In this document: one piece after another, positions 32,210 through 40,848 of the stretch
How the letters are laid out: each line of letters opens with the position of its first letter
Numbering within the stretch: the stretch's first letter is position 1
Assembly: GCA_963771005.1 (NCBI GenBank)
Contig: CAVYRO010000002.1
Location: 868,001-932,000, forward strand
Length of the DNA: 64,000 bases
Origin: DASQZK01 sp963771005
Lineage (GTDB): Bacteria; Bacteroidota; Bacteroidia; Bacteroidales; GCA-2748055
Reading direction: 5' to 3'
Made by a program: the position numbers and the translations under genes
The notes under the pieces: generated by a model
Database searches by the model: none
The model's input: the letters and a program-made list of their open reading frames with translations, nothing else
What the model was told of the DNA's origin: nothing

Positions 32210-32416
32210 ATGAAAGTACTTGTTGATGTAAGTGATAATAAAGGAGATTTTATCCTGGAGTTGCTCAATAATTTCTCATTCGTAAAGGCCAAACCCATTT
32301 CACCGGCAAAAGCTCAGCTTCTTGAAGAAATTAAAGAAGCCGTCGAGAACCTGAACCTTGTTAAGCAGGGTAAAATGAAGGCAAGGCCGGCTAAAGATCT
32401 GCTTGATGAGTTATAA
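32210..32416 (+). CDS. Putative antitoxin of RelE/ParE-type module
   Basis: A 68-residue protein, MKVLVDVSDNKGDFILELLN to ARPAKDLLDEL, with a short strand-helix start and a charged helical tail. It has no evident DNA-binding domain, which suits the small antitoxins that accompany RelE/ParE toxins in Bacteroidetes. Its stop codon overlaps the toxin start (the bases ATGAGTTATAA hold both the toxin ATG at 32406 and the antitoxin stop). It begins 10 bases after the XRE pseudogene. The role is inferred mainly from this linkage. Confidence 0.8.
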   Translation: MKVLVDVSDNKGDFILELLNNFSFVKAKPISPAKAQLLEEIKEAVENLNLVKQGKMKARPAKDLLDEL

Positions 32417-32735
32417 TGTATTTACCATACCTCCATTTGATAAGCAGCTTAAAAGGCTGGTGAAAAAATTCCCATCTCTTAAAAAAGAATACGCTGAACT
32501 GATTGACAGTCTGGAAAAAGATCCCATGCAAGGAAATGCCATGGCCAATAGCTGTTATAAAATTCGGGTGGCCATTAAGTCAAAAGGGAAGGGAAAAAGA
32601 GGCGGCGCCAGGGTGGTTGTACATGTGCAGGTTGTTAACAATATCGCATACCTCCTGACGATCTACGATAAATCCGAACAAAAAGACATATCGGATAAGG
32701 AAATTGAATACCTGCTTTCGTTTATTGATAAATAA
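32406..32735 (+). CDS. RelE/ParE-family toxin
   Basis: A 109-residue protein with the RelE/ParE fold: FTIPPFDKQLKRLVKKFPSLKKEYAELIDSL is the usual two-helix start, and SCYKIRVAIKSKGKGKRGGARVVVHVQVVNNIAYLLTIYDKSE has the positively charged strands where RelE toxins bind RNA. The ATG at 32406 overlaps the antitoxin end by 11 bases, which indicates coupled translation. RelE toxins cleave mRNA at the ribosome; ParE toxins inhibit gyrase. The sequence does not decide between them. Confidence 0.88.
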   Translation: MSYNVFTIPPFDKQLKRLVKKFPSLKKEYAELIDSLEKDPMQGNAMANSCYKIRVAIKSKGKGKRGGARVVVHVQVVNNIAYLLTIYDKSEQKDISDKEIEYLLSFIDK

Positions 32736-32768
32736 AAAGCATAATAACAATACCGGTAAACGCATTTT

Positions 32769-33166
32769 TTAACTTTCCTGCTCCAACTTTTCAATGACTC
32801 CAAAACTGACGCTTGGCTGTATCATTCCCCCGCTCAGGGCAGAAATTCCGATAGAATTAAACATTGAACTATAAGCAATTCCCGCTGTGTTTGCCATAAA
32901 CCCACCTCCTGCCGCTATAGCAGCTCCTGCGTAACCTGAAAACCCGCCATAGTGGCACCACCTAGCATATAACCATACGTCTGCCAATCTCCTAAATCAT
33001 AACCCTTCGCATCAGCAATTTTATATCCGGTGTAACCTCCTATAGCAGTACCAACTCCTATGGCAACTTTTACCATTAATGGCAAGGCCGCCCAAAAAAA
33101 TTCTCCGGAAGGATCCGTATAGATCAGGGGGTTGTTCAGGGCATAGGCATACCGGTAAACCCGGTT
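32769..33166 (-). pseudogene. Rhs-family core and C-terminal tip, broken
   Basis: The minus strand from about 33166 reads NRVYRYAYALNNPLIYTDPSGE, the conserved end of the Rhs core, then a glycine/alanine-rich hydrophobic tip (VAIGVGTAIGGYTGYKIADAKGYDLGD). At about 32950 one base is missing or extra, after which SGYAGAAIAAGGGFMANTAG to GVIEKLEQES continues in the next frame to a stop at 32769. The frame is preceded by a stop, and the RHS repeats that should precede the core are absent. Confidence 0.8.
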
Positions 33167-33241
33167 TTAATTCCCTGATTCAAACCTTTCAAAATCAAAG
33201 AACTTAACTGTCTCTAAGTTAGAAATTTTTATTTCACTCAT
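33167..33241 (-). other. Possible 24-codon open frame of unknown nature
   Basis: The minus strand holds ATG at 33241 and TAA at 33167 with the peptide MSEIKISNLETVKFFDFERF then ESGN. It may be the start of a gene cut short by the Rhs rearrangement, since its stop lies exactly where the Rhs reading begins, or it may be chance. Confidence 0.2.
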
Positions 33242-33246
33242 TAATA

Positions 33247-34023
33247 TTATCTTGAACCTTGAGGAGAATTTCCATAAGAAAAATTTTCAATTCCCAAGTA
33301 GTCCATATTTTTCAAAACCCTATTAATGTTTTTATAAATTTTCCATATCCTGTCATAAGGTGAAAAATGTAAATAACATTCACTAAAAACAATGATGTTA
33401 TAATGTGAGTCCCTGCTTATTTCAAAAAAAAAGTTAGGAATATATATTTCAGATGGACAAATTACAGCGTTCGAGAGATTTATAAGGTCAGTATCTTTAC
33501 TAAGTAACTTATTAATCTTCTTAGAGTTGTTTTTTGTTAATAATATGGTGGTATCAGATAATAATTCTCCATGTTCTATAAAATTTCCATTCCCAATTTT
33601 TATGGTTGCCTGGATGCTTTTGTCCCCAAGATTATCAAGTCGGATAATTGTAGGATAGTCATCTTTAAACCAGCATAATCTTAGAAAAGATTCTTCATGT
33701 TTTAAAGTATGTTCATTATATATATTTGTTAAAGTCCTTGAAACAATAGCTAACTGAACTGAATCTATATATTCAGGGCGATAGGATGATTGATAATTAT
33801 TAAAAAATAGATCAGCATCAAAAATGATTTTACCAGTTTCAATAACCTCTCCTTCCCAACTTTTAAAAACGTATTCATTTGCCTGAATTTTGAAATCATA
33901 GATTTGTTGCCAATAATTATACTCAATACTATCCATCTGGGAATAAATATTAGACACAAAAAGAAAAATCAATACAAAAAATGAAGAAAGACTAACAAAA
34001 TATTTATGGCTGTATATTAACAT
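33247..34023 (-). CDS. Exported uncharacterised protein, candidate Rhs immunity or orphan protein
   Basis: A 258-residue protein I do not recognise. It starts with a clear signal peptide (about 1-28: hydrophobic FVSLSSFFVLIFLFVSNIYS, then QMDSIE), so the mature part is periplasmic or surface. The rest is rich in Asn, Ile, Lys and Tyr with strand-like segments (YNIIVFSECYLHFSPYDRIW). It starts 29 bases after the stop of the Rhs tip gene. Genes in that position often encode the immunity protein against the Rhs toxin tip; that is an inference from position only. The low GC content differs from the core genome. Confidence 0.7.
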   Translation of the reverse strand: MLIYSHKYFVSLSSFFVLIFLFVSNIYSQMDSIEYNYWQQIYDFKIQANEYVFKSWEGEVIETGKIIFDADLFFNNYQSSYRPEYIDSVQLAIVSRTLTNIYNEHTLKHEESFLRLCWFKDDYPTIIRLDNLGDKSIQATIKIGNGNFIEHGELLSDTTILLTKNNSKKINKLLSKDTDLINLSNAVICPSEIYIPNFFFEISRDSHYNIIVFSECYLHFSPYDRIWKIYKNINRVLKNMDYLGIENFSYGNSPQGSR

Positions 34024-34051
34024 GAAAAAGACTTATAAAAGGTTTAAAATA

Positions 34052-35281
34052 TTACCTCCAGAGTAGATGATCGCCGATAATCCTAAATCTAAATGGGGTT
34101 ATTGAATTTGTGAATTCGCTAGGCTTTAGCATTAATTGAATAGAAATGGTCTTTGTCCCTTCCCATAAAGGGATGTAACCATTAATTGGGGAAACAATAT
34201 TACCATTGAGTCGAATAATAGCATCATAATTTGTTTGGTCTAAAATGTACATATCAGCTCTACCAACAAACTTATCTATAGTGTATTCGAAAATTCCTTC
34301 ATCGCTATAATTATTGATTTTGGACAAAGCCCCATTCGAAATAGGATTTCCCGTATCCTCACCATATCTAACATAATCTAAATAAGAACTTGTTTCATTT
34401 CCATCGACAATGCTCTCAAAATGCTTTCTTGGAGAATATCCACCTTTCCATCTATAAGCATCCCAATCTAAATCAGAATTATTAAATGAAAACGGCTTTC
34501 TACCTCTGCCTACATCATCTCCAGTCCAAAAATTTCTTTGTCGATTTGGATCTCCATAGGCAGCATCAAAACCACCGGCAACTCCTCCAATCGCCGCACC
34601 GGAAACACCACCCCAAAAACCAGCTTTTGTTCCACTCCAGAGGCCCTGACTAAAACTCTCTCCTCCCATCCAAGCATTTCCAGTTCCCGTAACAAATCCA
34701 GATGAAAATCCAGTAGCACCTCCTACAGCAGCGCCTGTTATAAAACTCGAAGTAAATCCTGATGAGATGGCTGTCATTGCAGTTTGAGATCCAATAAATC
34801 CAGCCCCAAAAGAAGCCCCGGATAGTGAGGCAGTAACTCCCATTCCTACACCAGCACTTAATCCTCCTGCAAGAGCACCAACTCCAAAATAGCCAAGCCC
34901 TTCCCAGGTAAAATCTGCACCATGAGTTGCCCAATTGATAATTCCACCAATGGCGGCTCCGATAATCAAGTGGACGAACTCCCCATCGGGATCGGTGAAA
35001 ACGAGCGGATTATTCAGGCAATAGGCATACCTGTTAAAACTCTGCGTAGAAGTTGGATCCTGGACCATTATATCCGGGCTCAAAAATCTTGCGGCTAACG
35101 GATCATACATCCTCCCATTCATGTTTATCAATCCAAACTGATCCAGCTGTTCATGCCCGGTAAAGCCTCTGTCGAATTTGAATGTGCCCGGTAAATTATT
35201 GTATGTCCAGTCATCCGGATTATGTCTTCTTCCATAGGCATCAAAACTTTGCTCCTGTACTTTCCCACCGTTTTGATTCAA
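34052..35281 (-). CDS. Rhs-family core and polymorphic C-terminal tip (5' part lost)
   Basis: A 409-codon frame covering the end of an Rhs protein. Residues about 1-100 have the conserved Rhs core (QSFDAYGRRHNPDDW, GFTGHEQLDQFGLINMNGRMYDP and FNRYAYCLNNPLVFTDPDGE). Then follow a Gly/Ala-rich hydrophobic stretch (about 105-255) and a unique C-terminal domain (about 265-409, FWTGDDVGRGRKPFSFNNSD to PFRFRIIGDHLLWR), where toxin activity would reside. The frame begins with TTG right where the upstream RHS-repeat fragment ends in another frame, so the original gene has been shortened. Whether the shortened frame is expressed is unknown. No known nuclease motif is seen in the tip. Confidence 0.75.
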   Translation of the reverse strand: MNQNGGKVQEQSFDAYGRRHNPDDWTYNNLPGTFKFDRGFTGHEQLDQFGLINMNGRMYDPLAARFLSPDIMVQDPTSTQSFNRYAYCLNNPLVFTDPDGEFVHLIIGAAIGGIINWATHGADFTWEGLGYFGVGALAGGLSAGVGMGVTASLSGASFGAGFIGSQTAMTAISSGFTSSFITGAAVGGATGFSSGFVTGTGNAWMGGESFSQGLWSGTKAGFWGGVSGAAIGGVAGGFDAAYGDPNRQRNFWTGDDVGRGRKPFSFNNSDLDWDAYRWKGGYSPRKHFESIVDGNETSSYLDYVRYGEDTGNPISNGALSKINNYSDEGIFEYTIDKFVGRADMYILDQTNYDAIIRLNGNIVSPINGYIPLWEGTKTISIQLMLKPSEFTNSITPFRFRIIGDHLLWR

Positions 35282-35919
35282 AATACAGCCGAATGGGTAA
35301 GCCGGTTAAGGTTATCGTAGGAAAAGCTTTCAGATATATTACGGTTTACATCTGAACGCTGCGTCATGTTCCCGCTACCGTAATCATAGGTATAATTGTA
35401 ATATTGGAGTGAACCTGTGTGGATACCCGTAAGCAAACCATGTGTGAATTCATGCGTTGTTGTAAGATCGCTTCCGGTCTTAAACTGCGTATATTGATCT
35501 CTTTCATTCATGGATATAGCTTGCCATAATGCAGAATCCGCAGTAGTAATTTCAGTTAAGTACCCTAAGTTATTATATTTATACTTAACTGAAAAACCGG
35601 ATGGATAATTTAGTTGACTTAGCTGACCGTTTCCGTTATATAAAAAGGATTCGAGGAAATCCTGGTTGTCAATAGATTCAGTTATCGCAGATATCCTGCT
35701 GTAATTGTCATAATCATAACGCTCAGAAATACCTCCGGGCTTTGCAACTTCGGAAATCTTTCCCAGTCCGTTATTGCCAGAATTGCCTACCACGGCAACC
35801 CACTGGTCGAACTTCCTTTTACCGATGACAGAACAGTGATCCCCTATAATAATGAATTTTTCAATGGGATGGTCATCGAAAATATCTGGAATTCCACCCT
35901 TATTAACCTCATGTAGCAT
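35278..35919 (-). pseudogene. RHS/YD-repeat fragment
   Basis: A 213-codon frame with RHS (YD) repeats: ISERYDYDNYSRISAITESI, LESFLYNGNGQLSQLNYPSG, VKYKYNNLGYLTEITTADSA and NISESFSYDNLNRLTHSAVF. These repeats build the cocoon shell of Rhs proteins. The frame stops at 35278, and the core that normally follows several hundred residues later is read in a different frame from 35281, so a frameshift plus an internal deletion is likely. The first 50 or so residues (MLHEVNKGGIPDIFDDHPIE) do not look like RHS repeats and may be unrelated sequence joined by recombination. Confidence 0.75.
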
Positions 35920-35950
35920 TAAAATATTTTCAAATTCTTTTTCATTGTGC

Positions 35951-35958
35951 TAAATTTG
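35951..35958 (+). promoter_or_regulatory. Putative -7 box upstream of the LytTR gene
   Basis: TAAATTTG is an exact match to TAnnTTTG and lies 115 bases before the LytTR start. No clean TTTG is present at the -33 distance, where the bases are AT-rich. Confidence 0.4.
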
Positions 35959-36073
35959 TACATCATCCGGGAGATCGGGGTATAATGGGATTGCTGCAAA
36001 GAAGGACGTCAAAGGTATCATCCCGCTACGTCTCATACCGGCTCAAAAAGGACCAACCTGTAATTACAGATAT

Positions 36074-36940
36074 ATGTGGCTATCTCCGTTGAATGACAAT
36101 GATCACGCGGGAAACATTTCACTCAAGTATGAGATTACGGTCTCCTTCAGCATAAGCCTTGCCGTATTCCTGTTCACGCTGTTTTTCCGCCCCTTCAATA
36201 CTCCCCCGAATATTACGGATGATACCATTTTGTTCATGGCAGGCTTCGGAGGCATCAACTTCTTTTTTATGTTTATCTTTCTCAGCCTTTTGCCAAGGTT
36301 GACTGAGGGAATCTTCGAGGCTGAAGATGAGAGCCGGGGACCGGCCCTACTTATCCTGGCGCTTATTCTGATCTTTGATTCGGTCGCCTTCGGATTTTAT
36401 ATCCGGTATGTAGGCCGCGTACCGATGTCGATGTACCTTATGTTCAAGGTGATCCTGCTGTGCCTGGGCGCTGTGGCAGTCCTGAAAGGCTTCTATATGA
36501 ACAAGACTCTCAATCAGAGGGTCGTTTCCCTGGAGGAAAAAATAAATGAGGACAAGAAAATACTGGAACAATACGATACGAACCACATGAACGATGTTAT
36601 CGATATCTTTTCGGAAAATCATTCCGAGAAGGTCTCAACAACGATCAAAGATCTTATTTTGCTTCGGTCTGCAGACAATTACGTCGAGATCATCTATCTC
36701 GAAGAAGGAAAACCGGTACGGAAACTTATCCGGAACACCCTCAAAAATATGGAGTACCTCCTTGCACGCTATCAGAAATTTATCCGTTGCCACCGCTCGT
36801 ATATCATTAACCTGGATTTCGTGGAAAAGCTGCTGAAAAAATTCAATATGTACAGCATCCGTGTCCGGAACCTGGATGAGGAACTTCCCGTTTCCCGGCA
36901 GTACCTCCTCCGGCTCCGGGACGCCCTGGGAAAGGAATGA
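36074..36940 (+). CDS. Membrane-anchored LytTR-domain transcriptional regulator
   Basis: A 288-residue protein with four membrane helices in the first half (about 20-45, 55-80, 90-112, 120-142), a coiled-coil linker (about 145-165, LNQRVVSLEEKINEDKKILE), and a C-terminal LytTR DNA-binding domain (about 185-285). The LytTR hallmarks are LILLRSADNYVEIIYLEEGK and YQKFIRCHRSYIINLDFVEKL. This layout (membrane part plus LytTR, no receiver domain) is common in Bacteroidetes. The signal sensed is unknown. It is convergent with the next gene, with only 22 bases between the stops. Confidence 0.9.
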   Translation: MWLSPLNDNDHAGNISLKYEITVSFSISLAVFLFTLFFRPFNTPPNITDDTILFMAGFGGINFFFMFIFLSLLPRLTEGIFEAEDESRGPALLILALILIFDSVAFGFYIRYVGRVPMSMYLMFKVILLCLGAVAVLKGFYMNKTLNQRVVSLEEKINEDKKILEQYDTNHMNDVIDIFSENHSEKVSTTIKDLILLRSADNYVEIIYLEEGKPVRKLIRNTLKNMEYLLARYQKFIRCHRSYIINLDFVEKLLKKFNMYSIRVRNLDEELPVSRQYLLRLRDALGKE

Positions 36941-36962
36941 CGGGAAACAACAGCAGGGATCC

Positions 36963-38366
36963 CTAACTCCAGTCCCTGTCCCATGAATTCCTTTCATTCC
37001 ACTCATCTGTGGGGGCAAACAATTTCTCCCCTTTCTGAAGGTGCTCTTTTACGGCTTCTTCATTCAATTCGACCCCGATACCCGGTTTGTCAGGCACCGT
37101 GACGTATCCTTCCCTGACGAATGGTTTATCAATACCGGTTACGAGATCTTCCCACCAGGGATTGTCAACCGAATGATGTTCGAGGGCAATGAAGTTTTCG
37201 GTGGCGGCAGCAGTATGAACGGCGCCAAGCCAGGTAATTGGTGATGAAGCATGATGAAGGGCCATGGCAATTCCGTGTTCAGCGGCATAATCGCCGATTT
37301 TTTTTGTTTCGAGATAACCGCCTGCACTCACAGGGTCGGGATGGACCATGTCTACGGCCCTTTTTTCGATGAGGTCCCTGAATCCCTCCGCCAGGTATAT
37401 ATCCTCGCCGGTAAGTGTGGGAACGTCTACTGACATGGATATCTCCTTCCACATATCAGTATACTGCCAGGGAACGAGATCCTCAAGCCATGCAACATTA
37501 TAGGGTTCATAGGCCTTTGCCAGTTTTATCATACTGTTCACGCCCATATGACCTATATGGTCTATGGCCACGGGGATCTCCCAGCCGATGTTCTCTCGTG
37601 TACGGGCAAGATACTTCACCAGTTCGGCCGTACCCTTGTCGGTAATCTGAACGCGGGTAAAGGGATGACGGGTATACCCGTAGCTTCCCGGGGTTTGGCT
37701 CCAGCCCTGCATATCCCCCCAGGGTTCGGTATTATTGAGCGTTCCCGGAATATCCTTTATCAGTCCGATGCCAATGTCCATCTTCATAATGGTGAAGCCC
37801 ATGTTCAGGCGTCCCTTCATCTTTTCAGCGAAAATGTCCGGATCCTGCTCGGTGGGAGAATCTACATAGATCCTCACTTTATCGCGGTACTTGCCGCCCA
37901 GGAGCTGGTACAGCGGTACCCCGTAAGCTTTGCCCGTCAGATCCCACAAGGCCATTTCAACACCGGACACTCCCCCGCCCTGCCGTCCGTGACCTCCAAA
38001 TTGCTTAATGATCCTGAAGATCTTCTCCACATTACATGGATTCTCGCCCAGGATGCGGCTTTTCAGCATGAGGGCGTACCGTTTATCGGCCCCGTCGCGT
38101 ACATCACCCAGGCCGTAGATACCCTGGTTGGTATAGATCTTCATGATGGGAACCCTCCCGACCTGTGCAATCCTCATATCGGTGATCTTAAGGTCCGATG
38201 GCGAGGAATTCCGGCTTACATTCTGGGTTGAATATTCCAGCTGGGCTTCCAGCGGGGCAGTCATCATCAGGCCCCCCAGACTGAGGCCTCCGAGTCCCGC
38301 TAGTTTCATAAACGATCTTCTGCCGAGCTTTGGGTCCGGCTTGTTTTTATTTTCCGATTCATTCAT
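36963..38366 (-). CDS. Exported enolase-superfamily (mandelate racemase/muconate lactonizing-like) enzyme
   Basis: A 467-residue protein of the mandelate-racemase group, probably a sugar-acid dehydratase. The N-terminus carries a Tat signal (GRRSFMKLAGLGG, with twin arginines, then a hydrophobic stretch ending LEAQ), so the enzyme is folded in the cytoplasm and exported. The capping domain includes GIYGLGDVRDGADK and YGVPLYQLLGGKYRDKV; the barrel has likely metal ligands in VAIDHIGHMG, VAWLEDLVPW and LTGEDIYLAEGF, and a His in ALHHASSPI. The layout resembles RspA/ManD/galactonate-dehydratase members. It diverges from a BASS transporter and RraA-like gene pair. The substrate cannot be told. 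Confidence 0.85.
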   Translation of the reverse strand: MNESENKNKPDPKLGRRSFMKLAGLGGLSLGGLMMTAPLEAQLEYSTQNVSRNSSPSDLKITDMRIAQVGRVPIMKIYTNQGIYGLGDVRDGADKRYALMLKSRILGENPCNVEKIFRIIKQFGGHGRQGGGVSGVEMALWDLTGKAYGVPLYQLLGGKYRDKVRIYVDSPTEQDPDIFAEKMKGRLNMGFTIMKMDIGIGLIKDIPGTLNNTEPWGDMQGWSQTPGSYGYTRHPFTRVQITDKGTAELVKYLARTRENIGWEIPVAIDHIGHMGVNSMIKLAKAYEPYNVAWLEDLVPWQYTDMWKEISMSVDVPTLTGEDIYLAEGFRDLIEKRAVDMVHPDPVSAGGYLETKKIGDYAAEHGIAMALHHASSPITWLGAVHTAAATENFIALEHHSVDNPWWEDLVTGIDKPFVREGYVTVPDKPGIGVELNEEAVKEHLQKGEKLFAPTDEWNERNSWDRDWS

Positions 38367-38577
38367 GACAGTTTTTGGATTAACAGGTTAGACATCGTAA
38401 ATTGACCGGTGGAATTTCCGGAAATTGAAGATTTTTATAAATTCCTTTTAAAGTTAAAGAATCAGAATTAATTTCGGGAATATAAAAGACTCATATTTCA
38501 TCTCGGGTTAATCCCGGTAGATGAAACGGGCATTCCGGGATGGTAAATCCTGCCGAAACTGCAACTAAGACGACAAA

Positions 38578-39912
38578 ATGAACTTACGGAAAATTACCCG
38601 TTTCCTCCTTTGGGCCTCCCTCTTCCTCGCCCTTGCTTTCATTCTGACGCTTATCCTGGATCTCAGGTCGCTTACGGGACCAGTCGTTATCCTGTTTTTT
38701 ATCTTTCTTGCTTTCGGTGTTCGCGGGACTGAGATCATGAGGAGTTTTTCTTACACCATCATGATCTTTGCTGCGGTGACAATTGCCATGTTTTATCCCG
38801 GCTTGTTCACTACCTGGGGGAGTTTTGAACTTAAGGTGCTTATCGTACCTCTCCTGCAGGTCATCATGTTCGGGATGGGTTCGCAGATGAGTTTCAAAGA
38901 TTTTGAGGGAGTGATACGCATGCCGAAAGGAGTTCTCCTGGGGCTTACCTGCCAGTTCACGATCATGCCTGTCATAGGTTACATCATCGCCACTACCTTC
39001 GGCTTCCCTCCCGAAATTGCCGCCGGGATCATCCTTGTCGGATCTTCTCCCAGCGGACTGGCTTCCAATGTCATGTCATTCATAGCACGGGCAAACCTCG
39101 CCCTTTCCGTGACGCTCACTGCCTTTGCCACCATGTTGGCCCCGCTGATCACGCCGGCCCTGATGAAATTGCTCGCGGGTCAATTCGTCCCGATAGATTT
39201 CTGGAGCATGATGCTGGGTATTATCAATATCGTGATCCTTCCCATCATAGCGGGTCTTACCTTCCATGCCGTAGCTTACGGGAAGGAAAACCGTAAAAGT
39301 ATTTTCCTGCAGGGCGTGGTCTATTTCCTGATCATCGCCCTGAAAAATTATATCCAGTATGCCACCAGCGGGATGACCACCGGAGAAACAGGACTGCAAT
39401 TTGGAAAAGATCTTTTCTGGTTCCTCCTTCTTCCCCTGGCAGGAGCCTGGTTATTCAAAGTTCTCGCAAAGGGCAGACAGGAAAACCTCGACAGGATCCT
39501 GGCGTTTTTTTCAATGGCCGGGATAGGCATCATCATCACTATCATTACTGCAGCCGGGCGCGATAGCCTGCTGCAGATCGGCGCTTTGCTTATCTTTGCA
39601 AGTCTCATCCATAATGTCGCCGGTTATTTCCTGGGATACTGGATCTGCCGCTTTGCCAGGATGGATGAAAGATCCTGCCGCACCATAGCCCTCGAAGTGG
39701 GTATGCAGAATGGCGGCCTGGCTTCCGGCATCGCGCTGCAGATGGGTAAGGTAGCCACCGTAGGCCTGGCGCCCGCCGTTTTTGGTCCCCTGATGAATAT
39801 CACCGGCTCATCACTGGCTACCTGGTGGCGGGGAAAACCGGCAGCCGGGATGGAAAATGAATTTTCAAAACCAAACACAGCTATGGCTTCAAATAAAACT
39901 CCGGGATCATGA
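38578..39912 (+). CDS. Bile acid:sodium symporter (BASS)-family transporter
   Basis: A 444-residue inner-membrane protein with about ten to eleven helices. The conserved stretch PLLQVIMFGMGSQMSFKDF, the discontinuous-helix segment GIILVGSSPSGLASNVMSFIARANLALSVTLTAFATML with its sodium-binding residues, and the later ALEVGMQNGGLASGIAL are typical of the BASS family. Members move bile acids, pantothenate, pyruvate or other organic anions with sodium. An extra hydrophobic N-terminal part (about 1-75) makes it longer than the usual 300-330 residues. It overlaps the RraA-like gene by ATGA, so the two are coupled. Confidence 0.9.
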   Translation: MNLRKITRFLLWASLFLALAFILTLILDLRSLTGPVVILFFIFLAFGVRGTEIMRSFSYTIMIFAAVTIAMFYPGLFTTWGSFELKVLIVPLLQVIMFGMGSQMSFKDFEGVIRMPKGVLLGLTCQFTIMPVIGYIIATTFGFPPEIAAGIILVGSSPSGLASNVMSFIARANLALSVTLTAFATMLAPLITPALMKLLAGQFVPIDFWSMMLGIINIVILPIIAGLTFHAVAYGKENRKSIFLQGVVYFLIIALKNYIQYATSGMTTGETGLQFGKDLFWFLLLPLAGAWLFKVLAKGRQENLDRILAFFSMAGIGIIITIITAAGRDSLLQIGALLIFASLIHNVAGYFLGYWICRFARMDERSCRTIALEVGMQNGGLASGIALQMGKVATVGLAPAVFGPLMNITGSSLATWWRGKPAAGMENEFSKPNTAMASNKTPGS

Positions 39913-40835
39913 AAAAATCTGCCTTTCTTTTACTTGCGGTTGCCTTGTTCTCAGCACAGCAACTCTTCTCCCAGTTTTTTAACACCCGTGATGAACGCGT
40001 CTGGTATTCCTCTGAATGGAAAGGGGAACGTTTTCCTGATGGCCGACCGAAAGTAAACGATGCCATCCTGGAAAGGATGAAAAATGTTTCCATCGAAGAA
40101 GCATGGGGTATCCTGCGGTCGAAGGGTTATATGAACCAGTTCGAGGGAAACTGGGAGATTCTTCATGAGGATAAGGTGATGACAGGACGGGCATTTACTG
40201 CTTATTACCTGCCTAAAAGACCAGAGATATCAGACAGGCTGACTGAAAAAGGACAGGAACAGGGACGGATCGGTGCCATGAATTCATGGCCCATCGATGC
40301 CCTTCAGAACGGAGATGTTTACGTGGCTGATGGTTTCGGCAAGATCGTCGATGGCACGCTCATTGGGGACAACCTCGGGAACGCCATCTTTGCAAATTCC
40401 GGGAATGGGGTCGTTTTCGATGCCGGTGCCAGGGATCTCGAAGGACTCGAAGAGATCGACGGCTTCAATGCCTGGGTGAGAGGCTGGGACCCATCCTTCC
40501 TCCAGGAAACCATGCTTATGGGCCTGAATGTACCTGTCCGGATCGGGAGTGCGGTGGTTTTCCCCGGGGATGTGGTCCTGGCAAAGAAAGAAGGTGTTCT
40601 CTTCATTCCTGCCCATCTTGCCGAGGAGGTGGTGATCCGTTCGGAATTTATCATGCTGAAGGATAAATTCGGCCACGAAATGCTGCGAGAGGGAAAATTC
40701 ACACCCGGACAGATCGATGGCCGTTGGAGCGATGAGATCAAAGATGCCTTCCTGCGGTGGATCGATCAGAACCCCGGTAAACTGCCGATGTCAAGAAAGG
40801 AACTTGACGATTATATGAAAGACAGAACCTGGTGA
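39909..40835 (+). CDS. Exported RraA-like (HMG/CHA aldolase-type) protein
   Basis: A 308-residue protein of the RraA/dimethylmenaquinone methyltransferase-like family, whose enzymatic members are class II aldolases releasing pyruvate from 4-hydroxy-4-methyl-2-oxoglutarate-like acids. The fold motifs are GTLIGDNLGNAIF, VVFDAGARDLEGL (with the Arg-Asp pair that binds substrate and metal in this family) and FPGDVVLAKKEGVLFIPAHLAEEV. It has a Sec signal peptide (KKSAFLLLAVALFSAQQLFSQ), unusual for this family, which is normally cytoplasmic. Its ATG overlaps the transporter stop. It may act on a sugar acid product in the periplasm; the regulator-of-RNase role of E. coli RraA is unlikely here. Confidence 0.88.
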   Translation: MKKSAFLLLAVALFSAQQLFSQFFNTRDERVWYSSEWKGERFPDGRPKVNDAILERMKNVSIEEAWGILRSKGYMNQFEGNWEILHEDKVMTGRAFTAYYLPKRPEISDRLTEKGQEQGRIGAMNSWPIDALQNGDVYVADGFGKIVDGTLIGDNLGNAIFANSGNGVVFDAGARDLEGLEEIDGFNAWVRGWDPSFLQETMLMGLNVPVRIGSAVVFPGDVVLAKKEGVLFIPAHLAEEVVIRSEFIMLKDKFGHEMLREGKFTPGQIDGRWSDEIKDAFLRWIDQNPGKLPMSRKELDDYMKDRTW

Positions 40836-40848
40836 CCTTCTTCCGGTC

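Noticed and set aside
35770..35919. Plus-strand reading RIAYHGNPLVELPFTDDRTV as a gene fragment
   Set aside because: The composition is protein-like, but it has no start, is short and matches no family I know; chance cannot be excluded.
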